In this document: in pieces, positions 36,280 to 46,600 of the stretch
Position numbering within the stretch: the stretch's first letter is position 1
How the letters are laid out: each line of letters begins with the position of its first letter
Assembly: GCF_009856365.1 (NCBI RefSeq)
Contig: NZ_WMEX01000007.1
Coordinates: 151,717 to 215,716 of the forward strand
DNA from: Vreelandella halophila
GTDB lineage: Bacteria; Pseudomonadota; Gammaproteobacteria; Pseudomonadales; Oleiphilaceae
Direction: 5' to 3'
DNA: 64,000 bases
The notes under the pieces: model-generated
Told to the model about the DNA's origin: nothing
What the model saw: the letters and a program-made list of their open reading frames with translations, nothing else
The model's database searches: none
Made by a program: the position numbers and the translations under genes

Positions 36280-39099
36280 ATGAGCGATTACAAAGACACG
36301 CTGAACCTGCCAAAGACGGATTTCCCCATGCGTGGGAACCTCTCCAAGCGCGAGCCGGAAATGCTTGAGCGCTGGAACCGTCTGGACCTCTACGGCACGC
36401 TGCGCCAGCGCCGTGCGGGCGCCGAGCGCTTCGTGCTGCACGACGGCCCGCCCTACGCCAACGGCAGCATCCACATTGGTCATGCGGTCAACAAGATCCT
36501 CAAGGACATGGTGGTCAAGTCCCGCAACCTCATGGGCTATGATGCCCCTTATGTGCCGGGCTGGGACTGTCACGGGCTGCCCATTGAGCACAAGGTTGAG
36601 CAGGACATCGGCAAGGCCGGCGACAAGGTGGACTACAAGACGTTCCGCCAGGCCTGCCGCGATTACGCCGCCGAGCAGCTGGACAACCAGCGTCAGGACT
36701 TCATCCGCCTGGGGGTAATGGGGGACTGGTATAACCCCTATCTGACCATGGACCCGAAGGTGGAAGCGGACATCGTCCGTTCCCTGGGCCGTATCATCGA
36801 CAACGGGCACCTGGAGCGGGGCTTCAAACCCGTCTACTGGAGTGTGGTCGGCCAGTCCGCGCTTGCTGAGGCCGAAGTGGAATACCAGGAGAAGACCTCC
36901 ATCCAGATTGACGTCCGTTTCCCGGCTGTCGATCCGGGTAGGGTGGCTTCCGCGTTTGGTGAAAACGGACTGGATGCTCCGGTATCACTGGTGATCTGGA
37001 CCACGACCCCCTGGACCATTCCCGCGAACCAGGCGGTGGCCGTTAACGAGGAACTGGAATACAGCCTGATCCGTGCCGACGCTGGTCGTGGCGCCGAATA
37101 CCTCGTGGTAGCCGAAGAGCTGCGCGAGACGGTGACCGAGCGCTGGAGCCTGCAGAACGCCGAGGTGGTGGCACGCTGCCGTGGCGCGGCGCTCACCGGG
37201 GTGATGCTGCAGCACCCGCTCTATGAACGCCAAGTACCTGTTGTGCTCGGGCATCATGTTTCCACGGATGCGGGTACCGGCCTCGTTCATACCGCACCGG
37301 ACCACGGCCCCGATGACTTCGAGATCGGGCGCGAGAACGGCATCGGCACACTTAACCTGGTCAAGGCGGACGGCACCTACGCCGAAGCCGCGGGTGAGTT
37401 CGCGGGCATCCACATCTACAAGGCGGATACGCCGGTCTGTGAAGCGTTGGCGCGCGAGGGCTGCCTGCTGTTCCAGGAGTCCTTCAAACACAGTTACCCG
37501 CACTGCTGGCGGACCAAGACGCCGCTTATCTACCGGGCCACGCCCCAGTGGTTCATCAGCATGGACCGCAACGGGCTCAAGCAAGGCGCTCTGGAGGCCA
37601 TTCCCGGTGTGCGCTGGATTCCGTCCTGGGGGCAGCAGCGCATCGAGGGCATGATCGAGCAATCCCCGGACTGGTGCATCTCACGCCAGCGTACCTGGGG
37701 GGTGCCAATCACGCTGTTCGTCCATAAGGACACCTATGAACTTCATCCGCGCACCCCTGAGCTGATCGAGGCGGCCGCGAAGGCCATCGAGAAGGACGGC
37801 ATCGACGCCTGGTATGAGCTGGATGCGCGCGAACTGCTTGGCGATGACGTGGACACCTACGAGAAGGTGACGGACACACTGGACGTCTGGTTTGACTCGG
37901 GTGTGACCCACGCCTCGGTGCTGGACCGGCGCGAGGACCTAAACCGCTACCCCGCGGACCTGTACCTGGAAGGCTCGGACCAGCACCGCGGCTGGTTCCA
38001 GTCCTCGCTGAAGACCGGCATTGCCATCAAGAAGATGGCCCCCTACAAGGAAGTGCTGACGCATGGTTTCACCGTGGACGAGAAGGGCTACAAGATGTCC
38101 AAGTCCATGGGCAACGTGATCGCGCCCCAGAAGGTGATGGACGAGCTGGGCGCGGATATTCTGCGGCTCTGGGTCGCGGCGACGGACTACAGCGCCGAGA
38201 TGTCAGTCTCCCAGGACATCCTCAAGCGCACGGCAGACGCGTACCGGCGTATCCGCAATACCTCGCGCTTCCTGCTGGCCAATCTGGACGGGTTCGACCC
38301 GGCCACAAACAGTGTGGCCTTTGATGACATGGTGGCGCTGGACCGCTGGATGGTGGACCGGGCGCGGCGCCTTCAGGAGGAGGTGATCGACGCCTACAAC
38401 CGCTACAGCTTCCTGCAGGTGTACCAGAAGGTACACAACTTCTGCATCCTGGATCTGGGCGGTTTCTACCTGGACATCATCAAGGACCGCCAATACACCA
38501 CCCAGCCGGACAGCCTGGAGCGGCGTTCCTGCCAGACAGCGCTCTATCACGTGGCCGAGGCCCTCTCGCGCTGGATCGCGCCCATCCTGACCTTTACGGC
38601 GGATGAGATCTGGCAGCATATCCCCGGGGAGCGCGATGAGAGCGTGCACTGGGCCACCTGGCACGAAGGGCTGGAAGCGCTGCCTGCGGACGCGCCGATC
38701 AAGCAGGATGAGTGGGATACGCTCATCGAGGTGCGCAGCGCCGTGAACAAGCAGCTTGAAGCGGCCCGGAATGAAGGCACGATCAAGGGCTCGCTCAGCG
38801 GCGAGGTCACCCTCTACGCGGACGGCGGGCTTAAGGAACTGCTGGAGCGCCTGGGTGACGAGCTGCGTTTCGTGATGATTACGTCCGAGGCCCGTGTCGC
38901 GCCGCTGGCCGAGGTGGGTGATGCCCCGGAGACGGACGTGGAAGGGCTCAAGGTGGCGGTGGTCGCCGCCGGCCATACCAAGTGCGAACGCTGCTGGCAC
39001 CATCGCCCGGATGTGGGCGAGCACAGCGAGTACCCGGATCTGTGCGGCCGCTGCATCAGCAACATCAGCGGCGATGGCGAAAAACGGCGGTTTGCGTAA
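36280..39099 (+). CDS. ileS: Isoleucyl-tRNA synthetase
   Basis: Class I synthetase of 939 residues charging tRNA-Ile, close to E. coli length (938). The HIGH motif is at 65-68 in [14 protein letters not shown] and KMSKS at 605-609. The large CP1 editing domain contains [12 protein letters not shown] and the [16 protein letters not shown] block. The C-terminal zinc site is [12 protein letters not shown] followed by CGRC. The bacterial-type arrangement indicates the mupirocin-sensitive class by family knowledge. It lies between ribF and lspA as usual. Confidence 0.97.
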   Translation: MSDYKDTLNLPKTDFPMRGNLSKREPEMLERWNRLDLYGTLRQRRAGAERFVLHDGPPYANGSIHIGHAVNKILKDMVVKSRNLMGYDAPYVPGWDCHGLPIEHKVEQDIGKAGDKVDYKTFRQACRDYAAEQLDNQRQDFIRLGVMGDWYNPYLTMDPKVEADIVRSLGRIIDNGHLERGFKPVYWSVVGQSALAEAEVEYQEKTSIQIDVRFPAVDPGRVASAFGENGLDAPVSLVIWTTTPWTIPANQAVAVNEELEYSLIRADAGRGAEYLVVAEELRETVTERWSLQNAEVVARCRGAALTGVMLQHPLYERQVPVVLGHHVSTDAGTGLVHTAPDHGPDDFEIGRENGIGTLNLVKADGTYAEAAGEFAGIHIYKADTPVCEALAREGCLLFQESFKHSYPHCWRTKTPLIYRATPQWFISMDRNGLKQGALEAIPGVRWIPSWGQQRIEGMIEQSPDWCISRQRTWGVPITLFVHKDTYELHPRTPELIEAAAKAIEKDGIDAWYELDARELLGDDVDTYEKVTDTLDVWFDSGVTHASVLDRREDLNRYPADLYLEGSDQHRGWFQSSLKTGIAIKKMAPYKEVLTHGFTVDEKGYKMSKSMGNVIAPQKVMDELGADILRLWVAATDYSAEMSVSQDILKRTADAYRRIRNTSRFLLANLDGFDPATNSVAFDDMVALDRWMVDRARRLQEEVIDAYNRYSFLQVYQKVHNFCILDLGGFYLDIIKDRQYTTQPDSLERRSCQTALYHVAEALSRWIAPILTFTADEIWQHIPGERDESVHWATWHEGLEALPADAPIKQDEWDTLIEVRSAVNKQLEAARNEGTIKGSLSGEVTLYADGGLKELLERLGDELRFVMITSEARVAPLAEVGDAPETDVEGLKVAVVAAGHTKCERCWHHRPDVGEHSEYPDLCGRCISNISGDGEKRRFA

Positions 39100-39103
39100 C
39101 GGT

Positions 39104-39616
39104 ATGCTGACACCGTTGGCCCGTAACGGGCTCATCATCGCGGCCTTCATCGTGATCGCGGACCTGACCACCAAGGCCGCCGCCACGGCCATGCTGGATT
39201 ACGGTGAGGCCAACGTGGTTCTGCCGTTCTTCAATCTGACGCTGCTGCACAACACCGGCGCGGCCTTCAGTTTCCTCTCGGAGGGGGCCGGCTGGCAGCG
39301 CTGGCTTTTCGTATCGCTCGCGGTCGTCATCTCGGGGGTGCTGGTGGTGTGGCTGACACGGCTGAAGCGGCACGAGACCTGGCTTGGCATCGCGCTGGCA
39401 TTCGTGCTTGGCGGCGCTGTCGGCAACCTCTACGATCGCGTGGTGCACGGCTATGTGGTGGATTTTTTCCATTTCCACTGGGCCGGCTACCATTTCCCCG
39501 CCTTTAACGTGGCGGACAGTTTCATTACCGTTGGCGCCATTATGCTGCTGCTGGATCTGTTTATAAGCGGCGAGCAGGGCGACAGCGGGTCACAGCAAAA
39601 GGGCAACAGGCAATGA
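39104..39616 (+). CDS. lspA: Lipoprotein signal peptidase
   Basis: Aspartyl membrane peptidase of 170 residues that removes signal peptides from diacylated prolipoproteins, which here would include BamD and the TPR lipoprotein. Four hydrophobic helices are visible. The catalytic region has GGAVGNLYDRVVHGYVVDFFHFHW and FNVADSFITVGA, supplying the two Asp residues (in NLYDR and NVADS). FFNLTLLHNTGAAFSFL is conserved. ATG 39104 was chosen; an in-frame ATG at 39074 inside ileS would add ten residues. It overlaps fkpB by four bases. Confidence 0.94.
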   Translation: MLTPLARNGLIIAAFIVIADLTTKAAATAMLDYGEANVVLPFFNLTLLHNTGAAFSFLSEGAGWQRWLFVSLAVVISGVLVVWLTRLKRHETWLGIALAFVLGGAVGNLYDRVVHGYVVDFFHFHWAGYHFPAFNVADSFITVGAIMLLLDLFISGEQGDSGSQQKGNRQ

Positions 39617-40041
39617 GCGTAATCGGACCGGACAGCCAGGTGACCCTGCATTTCGCGTTGCGGCTGGAAGACGGCTCGGACGTGGATTCCACCTTTGAGA
39701 AAGAGCCGGCCACGCTGACCGTGGGCGATGGTAACCTGCCGGAGGCGTTCGAGCGCTGCCTGCACGGCCTGAAAGCAGGCGACCGGCAGACCTTCTCAGT
39801 ACCGCCTGAAGACGCCTTTGGCCAGCCCAACCCGAACAACGTCCAGACCTTCAAGCGCCGCGAGTTCAGCCCCGAGTTGCCGCTGGAAGAGGGCATGGTG
39901 CTCTCCTTCGCGGATGCGGCCAAGGCAGAAGTGCCCGGTGTCATCAAGGCGTTTGATGATGATACCGTTGAGGTAGATTTTAACCACCCACTCTCGGGCA
40001 AGACACTTGAGTTTGAAGTCTCGATTGTGGATGTCCAGTAA
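39613..40041 (+). CDS. fkpB: FKBP-type peptidyl-prolyl isomerase (SlpA/FkpB)
   Basis: Cytoplasmic prolyl isomerase of 142 residues with an inserted-in-flap chaperone domain, as in SlyD/SlpA. Conserved parts are LHFALRLEDGSDVDST, TVGDGNLPEAFERCLHGLKAGD and PEDAFGQPNPNNVQTF. No histidine-rich metal tail is present, which separates it from SlyD. Its position between lspA and ispH is the E. coli arrangement. Translation is coupled to lspA through ATGA. Confidence 0.94.
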   Translation: MSVIGPDSQVTLHFALRLEDGSDVDSTFEKEPATLTVGDGNLPEAFERCLHGLKAGDRQTFSVPPEDAFGQPNPNNVQTFKRREFSPELPLEEGMVLSFADAAKAEVPGVIKAFDDDTVEVDFNHPLSGKTLEFEVSIVDVQ

Positions 40042-40053
40042 GCACCGGGAATC

Positions 40054-41016
40054 ATGACCATGCAGATCAAGCTCGCCAATCCCCGTGGATTCTGTGCCGG
40101 CGTTGACCGCGCCATCGAGATCGTCAATCGGGCGCTCGATGTGTACGGCGCCCCTATCTACGTGCGGCATGAAGTCGTCCACAACAAGTTCGTAGTGGAC
40201 AACCTGCGCGAGCGTGGCGCCGTATTCGTGGACGAGCTGCACCAGGTGCCCGACGATGCCTGGGTGATCTTCAGCGCCCACGGCGTCTCCCAGGCTGTTC
40301 AGCAGGAAGCCCAGGACCGCGGGCTGCAGGTTTTTGATGCCACCTGCCCGCTGGTGACCAAGGTGCATATGGAGGTCATGACCTACAGCCGGGAAGGCCG
40401 TGAATGCATCCTCATCGGCCATGCCGGCCACCCCGAGGTGGAAGGCACCATGGGCCAGTATGACCGCAGCAATGGCGGTGACATCTACCTGGTGGAAAGC
40501 GAGGCCGATGTCGAGAAGCTGCAGGTGAAGACCCCTGAAAAGCTGGCCTTCGTGACCCAGACAACACTTTCCATGGACGACACCGCACGCGTGATCGATG
40601 CCTTGCAGACCCGTTTCCCGGCCATCCAGGGTCCGCGAAAGGACGACATCTGCTACGCCACCCAGAACCGTCAGGACGCGGTGAAAATGCTCGCCGCCGA
40701 GTGCGACCTGATGCTGGTGGTGGGCTCGCCCAACAGTTCCAACTCCAACCGCCTGCGCGAGCTGTCTGAACGTATGGATACGCCCGCCTACCTGATTGAT
40801 GCGGCTGACCAGATTGAAGCCTCATGGCTTGAAAACGTGGGCGCCGTGGGCGTGACGGCCGGGGCCTCCGCGCCTGAGGTCCTGGTTGAAGAGGTCGTGG
40901 CGCGCCTGCGCGAGTTCGGTGGTGAGACTCCTGACGAGCTCGAAGGCGAACAGGAGAACGTGGTGTTCAGCATGCCCAAGGCGCTGCGGATTCCCGCCAA
41001 GGAAGTGGAGGCCTGA
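40054..41016 (+). CDS. ispH: 4-hydroxy-3-methylbut-2-enyl diphosphate reductase
   Basis: Iron-sulfur enzyme of 320 residues for the last step of the MEP isoprenoid pathway. The cluster cysteines are visible in [24 protein letters not shown] and [11 protein letters not shown]. The substrate-binding [10 protein letters not shown] block and [15 protein letters not shown] near the C-terminus are conserved. It supplies isoprenoid units used by IspB in this window. It is the last gene of the ribF operon, followed by a strong terminator. Confidence 0.97.
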   Translation: MTMQIKLANPRGFCAGVDRAIEIVNRALDVYGAPIYVRHEVVHNKFVVDNLRERGAVFVDELHQVPDDAWVIFSAHGVSQAVQQEAQDRGLQVFDATCPLVTKVHMEVMTYSREGRECILIGHAGHPEVEGTMGQYDRSNGGDIYLVESEADVEKLQVKTPEKLAFVTQTTLSMDDTARVIDALQTRFPAIQGPRKDDICYATQNRQDAVKMLAAECDLMLVVGSPNSSNSNRLRELSERMDTPAYLIDAADQIEASWLENVGAVGVTAGASAPEVLVEEVVARLREFGGETPDELEGEQENVVFSMPKALRIPAKEVEA

Positions 41017-41037
41017 CCCGGGCCTCCGTGATCATTC

Positions 41038-41063
41038 CGGTGTGAAATCTTTCACACCGTTTT
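41038..41063 (+). terminator. Rho-independent terminator after ispH
   Basis: CGGTGTGAAA (41038-41047) and TTTCACACCG (41050-41059) form a perfect 10-bp stem with a two-base loop, followed by a TTTT run. It separates the ispH operon from the pilin cluster. Confidence 0.85.
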
Positions 41064-41103
41064 ACCGCTCATCCCCTCATCCGTTCCGCTCGTCGGCCAC
41101 CGG

Positions 41104-41131
41104 CTGACATTTCCGTAACCCACGCTATTCT
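41104..41131 (+). promoter_or_regulatory. Candidate promoter of the minor pilin operon
   Basis: CTGACA (41104-41109) and TATTCT (41126-41131) are spaced by 16 bp, about 40 bases before the fimT-like gene. No sigma-54 GG/GC element was seen here, although pilS/pilR lie nearby. Confidence 0.55.
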
Positions 41132-41178
41132 GAACATTGAGTCATTGAACCGTGTCCATCGATTGGACGAGGCGCGTC

Positions 41179-41658
41179 ATGAGGCGTATTGGAATGGAAA
41201 ATTCTGTCCGCACAGCAGGGCTAACCCAGAGAGGGTTCACGCTGGTTGAACTGATGATCGTGATCGTGTTGTTGGCTGTGATTGCGGCGGTTGCGGTGCC
41301 CGGGTTCCAGACCCTCGTTGAGAACAATCAGGTGACATCAAGCACCAACCGTCTTGTGGGCGCCCTAAATTTTGCGCGGTCGCAGGCGCTGCGCGAAGGG
41401 CAGCAGGTAACGCTCCAGCCAACCAGTGGTGATTGGGATCAGGGATTCCAGGTTGTCATGGGTGGTAATACGCTTCGCCAGTTCCAGGGATCTGAAACCC
41501 GAATGGCGATCTCCGGTAACGCGGTAACCTTCCGTGGTAATGGTCTGGCAACAAGTAACGAAACGCTACGGCTTTGTGGAGACAGTGGAGGCAATGATCG
41601 GCGCATTGATATCAGCCGCGGCGGTCAGGTGACAACCACCGAGGAGGACTGCCCATGA
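41179..41658 (+). CDS. FimT/FimU-family (GspH-like) minor pilin
   Basis: Prepilin-like protein of about 159 residues. The PilD cleavage and methylation motif is [27 protein letters not shown], with Glu at +5, followed by a GspH/FimT beta domain (VGALNFARSQALREGQQVTL). Minor pilins of this type prime type IV pilus assembly. ATG 41179 follows GAGGCG; a GTG at 41152 is a less likely start. It is the first gene of the fimT-pilV-pilW-pilX-pilY1-pilY2-pilE order of Pseudomonas-type pilus clusters and overlaps pilV by four bases. G+C is visibly lower from here through pilY1. Confidence 0.87.
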   Translation: MRRIGMENSVRTAGLTQRGFTLVELMIVIVLLAVIAAVAVPGFQTLVENNQVTSSTNRLVGALNFARSQALREGQQVTLQPTSGDWDQGFQVVMGGNTLRQFQGSETRMAISGNAVTFRGNGLATSNETLRLCGDSGGNDRRIDISRGGQVTTTEEDCP

Positions 41659-42059
41659 AAACGGGATCTCTGGCAAAAGGACGTTCCGAGAGAGGGCTCT
41701 CTTTGGTTGAGGTGCTTGTTGCGGTCGTGATTCTGGCGATCGGACTCCTTGGAATTGCCAGCACCCAGTTGGTGGCGTTGGAGCAGACCAACCTGGCGCA
41801 TAAACGGACAACCGCGACCATGCTTGTTTCGGAAATGGCGGATCGGGTCAGGGCCAACAATGGCGATATACCAGCCAGTGTGCCGGCGGATCTCCAGCGC
41901 CGCATGGATGATGTGCTGGGTACCGATGCGGATATGGATATGGAAATGAATGACGACATGCTGGAAGTAACTCTGGAATGGAAGGAACGGGACCGTTTCG
42001 AGGACGACGGCGAGCGGGATGAATCCTTCACCATGCAGGCGAGGATGAACAATGACTGA
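41655..42059 (+). CDS. pilV: Type IV pilus minor pilin PilV
   Basis: Prepilin of 134 residues with the cleavage motif ERG/LSLVEVLVAVVILAIGLLGIAS. The segment AIGLLGIASTQLVALEQTNLAHKRTTATML is typical of PilV. The C-terminal region is short and strongly acidic (an EMNDD-rich stretch), perhaps a salt adaptation. It is an accessory tip pilin thought to act with PilW, PilX, FimU and PilE. It overlaps both fimT and pilW by a few bases. Confidence 0.9.
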   Translation: MKTGSLAKGRSERGLSLVEVLVAVVILAIGLLGIASTQLVALEQTNLAHKRTTATMLVSEMADRVRANNGDIPASVPADLQRRMDDVLGTDADMDMEMNDDMLEVTLEWKERDRFEDDGERDESFTMQARMNND

Positions 42060-43134
42060 CGGTTACGGTAATCAGCGTGGCCTCTCTGTGGTGGAGCTGA
42101 TGGTAGCCCTGTTGCTTGCCAGCTTTCTCGCTATGGGGATGGTCTACATCTTTACGAGTAACAGCGATACATTCCGCTTGAACGAAGCGAGCGCCCGGGT
42201 TCAGGAATCCGGTCGTATGGCGGTGGACATTCTGGGGCGGGCGGTTCGGAACGCTGGTTACTGGGGGTGTATGACGCCCCCCTCGGACCAGGACTGCCCA
42301 GGCGGTGGCGATGGCGATAATCCCTTCTCCTGCATGCTGAATGATGGTGGGTTTAACTGGGATGAGTTCTTCAGCTCGCTCTCTGGCGACAACAATGTCG
42401 GCGCCACTAACACCTTTGGCGCGGTGGAAGGATCGGATGTCATTCAGTTCGGTGGTGTTCAAAGCAACGCCCTGTTGACCACAACTGCTCAGACACCGAA
42501 CAACAGCTCAACGATTTTCACTGGGACAAATCCGACCGGAGTCGTTGAAGAGGGCGAAATCCTGATCATCAATAACTGTGAGTCAGCCGATATTTTCCAG
42601 GCGACGGATGTCCAGAATAACGCGGTCGTGGCCAATACCGGGAACAGCACAACCCCGGGCAATGACACAAGCACACAGTCGGATTATGACCCGGGAGCCT
42701 CGCTGATGAGGCCATCGAGAAATGCTTACTACATCCGTGCCGATGGCAATGGAAACCGATCCCTGGTGTTCGATCCGATGGATCTACATGACGATGGCAC
42801 CGGAACCGTCGGTGACTTCTCGGGTGCCGAGGATCTGGTCAGTAATGTGTGGGGGTTTCAGGTCCAGTTCGGGCGGGATACGACTGGGAATGATCAGGTC
42901 GATACCTGGAGCGATCCGAATACCCTGGCGGAAGCCGATGAGGCTCTTTCAGTCCGGTACAGTGTGCTGGTGCGCTCATCCAGTGAGGATGTCGTCGAGG
43001 AACCACAAAGTTACTGCTATCCCGGATGGCTGGATTGTGAGAGCAATAACAGTTTGAGAACAACGGCCGGGGATAACCATCTGTACCGGGTCTATACCAG
43101 CGTCAGCACGCTGCGTAACCGGGTGGGAGGCTGA
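42052..43134 (+). CDS. pilW: Type IV pilus assembly protein PilW
   Basis: Minor pilin of 360 residues. The prepilin motif is NQRG/LSVVELMVALLLASFLAMGMVYIF. The next segment, DTFRLNEASARVQESGRMAVDILGRAVRNAGYWGC, is characteristic of PilW. A large beta-rich, Asn/Asp/Thr-rich C-terminal domain with several Cys pairs follows. In Pseudomonas PilW belongs to the priming tip complex with PilV, PilX and PilY1. Overlaps pilV by eight bases, and pilX begins one base after its stop. Confidence 0.9.
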   Translation: MTDGYGNQRGLSVVELMVALLLASFLAMGMVYIFTSNSDTFRLNEASARVQESGRMAVDILGRAVRNAGYWGCMTPPSDQDCPGGGDGDNPFSCMLNDGGFNWDEFFSSLSGDNNVGATNTFGAVEGSDVIQFGGVQSNALLTTTAQTPNNSSTIFTGTNPTGVVEEGEILIINNCESADIFQATDVQNNAVVANTGNSTTPGNDTSTQSDYDPGASLMRPSRNAYYIRADGNGNRSLVFDPMDLHDDGTGTVGDFSGAEDLVSNVWGFQVQFGRDTTGNDQVDTWSDPNTLAEADEALSVRYSVLVRSSSEDVVEEPQSYCYPGWLDCESNNSLRTTAGDNHLYRVYTSVSTLRNRVGG

Positions 43135-43135
43135 A

Positions 43136-43675
43136 ATGATAGCGAGACCCGTCATGACCGAGAGAGGCAGTGCCCTGCTTCTGGCCTTGATTCTCCTGCT
43201 GGTGCTGTCCTTGCTGGCCATTTCCGGGATGGAGGGGAGCTTAATGCAGGAGCGTATGACCACTGCCCAGCGTGAGGGTGTCATGGCGCTGGAAATTGCG
43301 GAATCAGGCGCGCAGGACGCTGAGAAGTGGATTGAGGATAACGTGGTGACCCTGACGGATTTTGATGGCAGTGATGGTCTCTATAACGCCACTGAGGACG
43401 GCCAGCACGCGCCGAACATGTATGACCAAGCTGTCTGGAGTGACGACAGTAAGACGCGCACCGCTGATTCCGTGGAGGGTGTAACACCCCGTTATATCGT
43501 TGAATACATGGGGGAAGGGTTCACTCCGCCCCAGCTTACCGACGGCAACATCGGTGGCTACCGACACGACAGTGGCGGCGGTAATGTCCAGGCCTTCCGG
43601 GTTGTTGTCAGGGCGGAAAGTCCTTCCGGTCGGGGGCAACGCCTCATTGAAATCTTCTATACCCGCAAGCTCTAG
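43136..43675 (+). CDS. pilX: Type IV pilus assembly protein PilX
   Basis: Minor pilin of 179 residues with the atypical class III-type motif TERG/SALLLALILLLVLSLLAISGMEGSLMQERM. It lacks Glu at +5, as PilX proteins do. The remainder contains a conserved ALEIAESGAQDAEKWI helix and a beta domain. By family knowledge PilX works with PilY1 at the pilus tip. GGGAGG precedes the ATG. It is flanked by pilW and pilY1 in the standard order. Confidence 0.88.
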   Translation: MIARPVMTERGSALLLALILLLVLSLLAISGMEGSLMQERMTTAQREGVMALEIAESGAQDAEKWIEDNVVTLTDFDGSDGLYNATEDGQHAPNMYDQAVWSDDSKTRTADSVEGVTPRYIVEYMGEGFTPPQLTDGNIGGYRHDSGGGNVQAFRVVVRAESPSGRGQRLIEIFYTRKL

Positions 43676-43696
43676 GCCAGCGAGAGGTATCGTGCC

Positions 43697-46600
43697 ATGA
43701 GATCGTTTCGCGCAGTGACCGCAATTATCGCGAGTCTCACCCTTACGGGCGCCGTATCCGCCGTAGCGGATGATGTAGCTCTGAGTGATACTCCAATGTT
43801 TATTGCTTCATCGGCAGACCCGAACCTGATGTTCATTCTGGATGACAGCGGTTCCATGCGCTGGGGGTTCATGCCGGATTCCCTGGTAGATGCTGCTGAT
43901 ATACAGGGTGACGACGATACAGGGAACGAGCAGGAGTGCTCGAATTACGGCAGCCATGCCGGCATGGATACCTGCTTCTACTCGGTTACTGACCGCAAGT
44001 TCATGGTTTCCAATGAAACCAACAATATCTATTACGATCCGGGCAGGACCTATGAGCCTCCCCTTAAGAGCGATGGCACCCGCTACCCAGATGTGGACTT
44101 CCGGTCAGCGCCTGTTGATGGCTATGCGGCCGATAATGGTAGTAATCCAGAAGAAGTGGATCTCGCGACTGACTATCGAGCCATTATGGATCCCTATTAC
44201 TACTACCAGTATCACCGCTGCAACGGCGATGAATGGTGCCTTTATGACGGTTTTACCGTTGGATCAACCAGTTCCGGCAGTTCGGGGGAGGGCGCCTTTT
44301 ATTATGAAATGACGGAGGACAGCTGTGATCAGGCATCAAGGGAGGACAGCTGCTTTAGCGATCGACAGGAGCCACAGACGGTTTCTGAACAGCAGAATTT
44401 CGCGAACTGGTTCGCGTACTACCGGACTCGCCGGCTGTCCTCTATTGCTGGTATCACCAAGGCATTCTTCAACCAGCCTGATGACATGCGCATTGGTTAC
44501 TATGCGCTGAACTCGGACAATAACCGTGGTGTTCGTGGGTTCAGCGGGGATGATCGCGACGCGTTCTTCGATTGGCTCCAGACAAGTGCTGTCGGCGGTT
44601 CCACGCCATTGAGGACTGCCCTGGATAACATCGGCCAGTATTATGAAAGAACCGACGATCAGGGGCCCTGGGCTGATGACCCGGGTGCAAGCGATGGGCA
44701 GTCAGTGGACGCTTTCGCTGAGTGCCGCCAGAGTTTTTCCATACTCATGACGGATGGGTATTACGGTACTGATAATCCGGATCCGGGCAATCTGGACGGT
44801 GAGGCCGGACCAGTGATTGAGGGGCCGAATGGAGAGAGTTATCAGTACACGCCGACAGATCCCTTCCAGGATGATTACGCTGACACGCTTGCGGACGTGG
44901 CCATGAACTATTGGGTGCGGGATCTGCAACCCAATGTGGCTAACCGGGTCCCCGTGGAAGAGGATCAACACATGCCCGCCTTCTGGCAGCACATGATTAC
45001 ATACGGCGTTGGTCTGGGTGTCGAAGGCACGATTACTGAAACGGAGGCTGAGTCAGCTCTGGCGAATGGGACCTCGGTGGACTGGCCGGACCCTGACGGA
45101 AATGATGAAGCCAAGATCGATGATCTCCTTCATGCAGGCATCAACAGTCGGGGTGGTTTTTTCAGTGCGGATGATCCGGAGACCTTTGATACCGAGCTTT
45201 CCGGGATTCTTGCAGATATCGCTGAAATTGTGGGCTCCTCTACAAGTGTGACTTTTGATACAGCGACACTGGAGGAGGATTCTCTGCTCTTCGGTGCGCG
45301 TTTTGACTCAGGCCCCTGGACTGGTGATCTGGATGCCCGACCACTGAACACGGATGAGAACCTGGAGAATCCCGAAGTAGGTGACCCCGTCTGGTCCGCT
45401 GCGGAGCAGCTGGATGCACGTGACTGGCAGACCCGCCAGATTATGACGATGGCCAATGGCACCGGTATTCCGTTGGCGTGGGACGAAACGGTCCTGACCA
45501 CGGAGCAGGTTGCGGACTTGCGTTTTGGTACAGGGACCGAAGCTGAGAAGGATGCGCGTGCCGCGGACCGAGTGGCATACCTTCGGGGTGACCAGAGTCA
45601 GGAAGGTCAGGAGACCGGTGATTTCCGGCAACGGGAAAGCCTTTTGGGGGATATCGTCAACTCAACGCCGGTGCGTGTGTCCGAACCCGCGTCAGCCTGG
45701 CCGGATTCCGAGAAGTTTGGCGAGGAAAACAACCGGTATTCAGATTTCCGCGCCGAGTATGCAGATCGTACACCGATCATTTACGCAGGGGCCAACGACG
45801 GTCTTCTGCATGGTTTCAAGGCGACCGAAGATGGCGGCGATGAGGTTTTCGCCTTTATGCCTTCCGCTATTTTCTCGGATCAGGCGGGTGAAGGCCTGCA
45901 TTACCTGACATCCCAGAGCTACCAGCACAACTATTATGTGGATCTTCCGCCTCTCGTCTCTGATGCCTTCATCAAGGGTCGTGATCAGGATGGTAATCCC
46001 ACGGCCACGGCGGATTGGCGAACGGTTTTGCTGGGAGGTTCTCGCTTTGGTGAGAAGGCGATTTTCGCTCTGGATGTAACTGATCCGAGTGCTCTCTCGG
46101 AGAGCAACGCGGCAAGCACCGTCCTTTGGGAGTTTACTGAGGCCAATGATGATCGCATGGGTTATATCAGTGAGCCTCCGACTATTGCCAAGGCATACTG
46201 GGGCAATCAAAAGGGTGAGCGTTGGACGGCCTTCTTTGGTAATGGGTACAACTCGGATACCGATGCCACTGGGTTTTTCATGCTGGACCTGGAAGGCGGG
46301 CTTGATGGCCAGTGGACGGAGGGAGACGATTACCGGTTCGTTACCTTCGAGTCGGGAACGGATGCTACCGGCCTCTCAGCTGTCGCCGTTTATGATCAAA
46401 GTGGTGATGGCGTTGCGGATCGTGTTTACGGAGGAGATCTGGACGGAGACTTCTGGGTTGCTGAATCCAGCAACCAAGGCTTTGCATCGCCCTATGAACA
46501 GAGCAACTCGCCGCTGCCTCTATTTGACGGCACTCAGCCCATTACGTCCGCACCGCTGATCATTCCAAACAACAACATTCATCCTAAGGAAGGCGAGCCG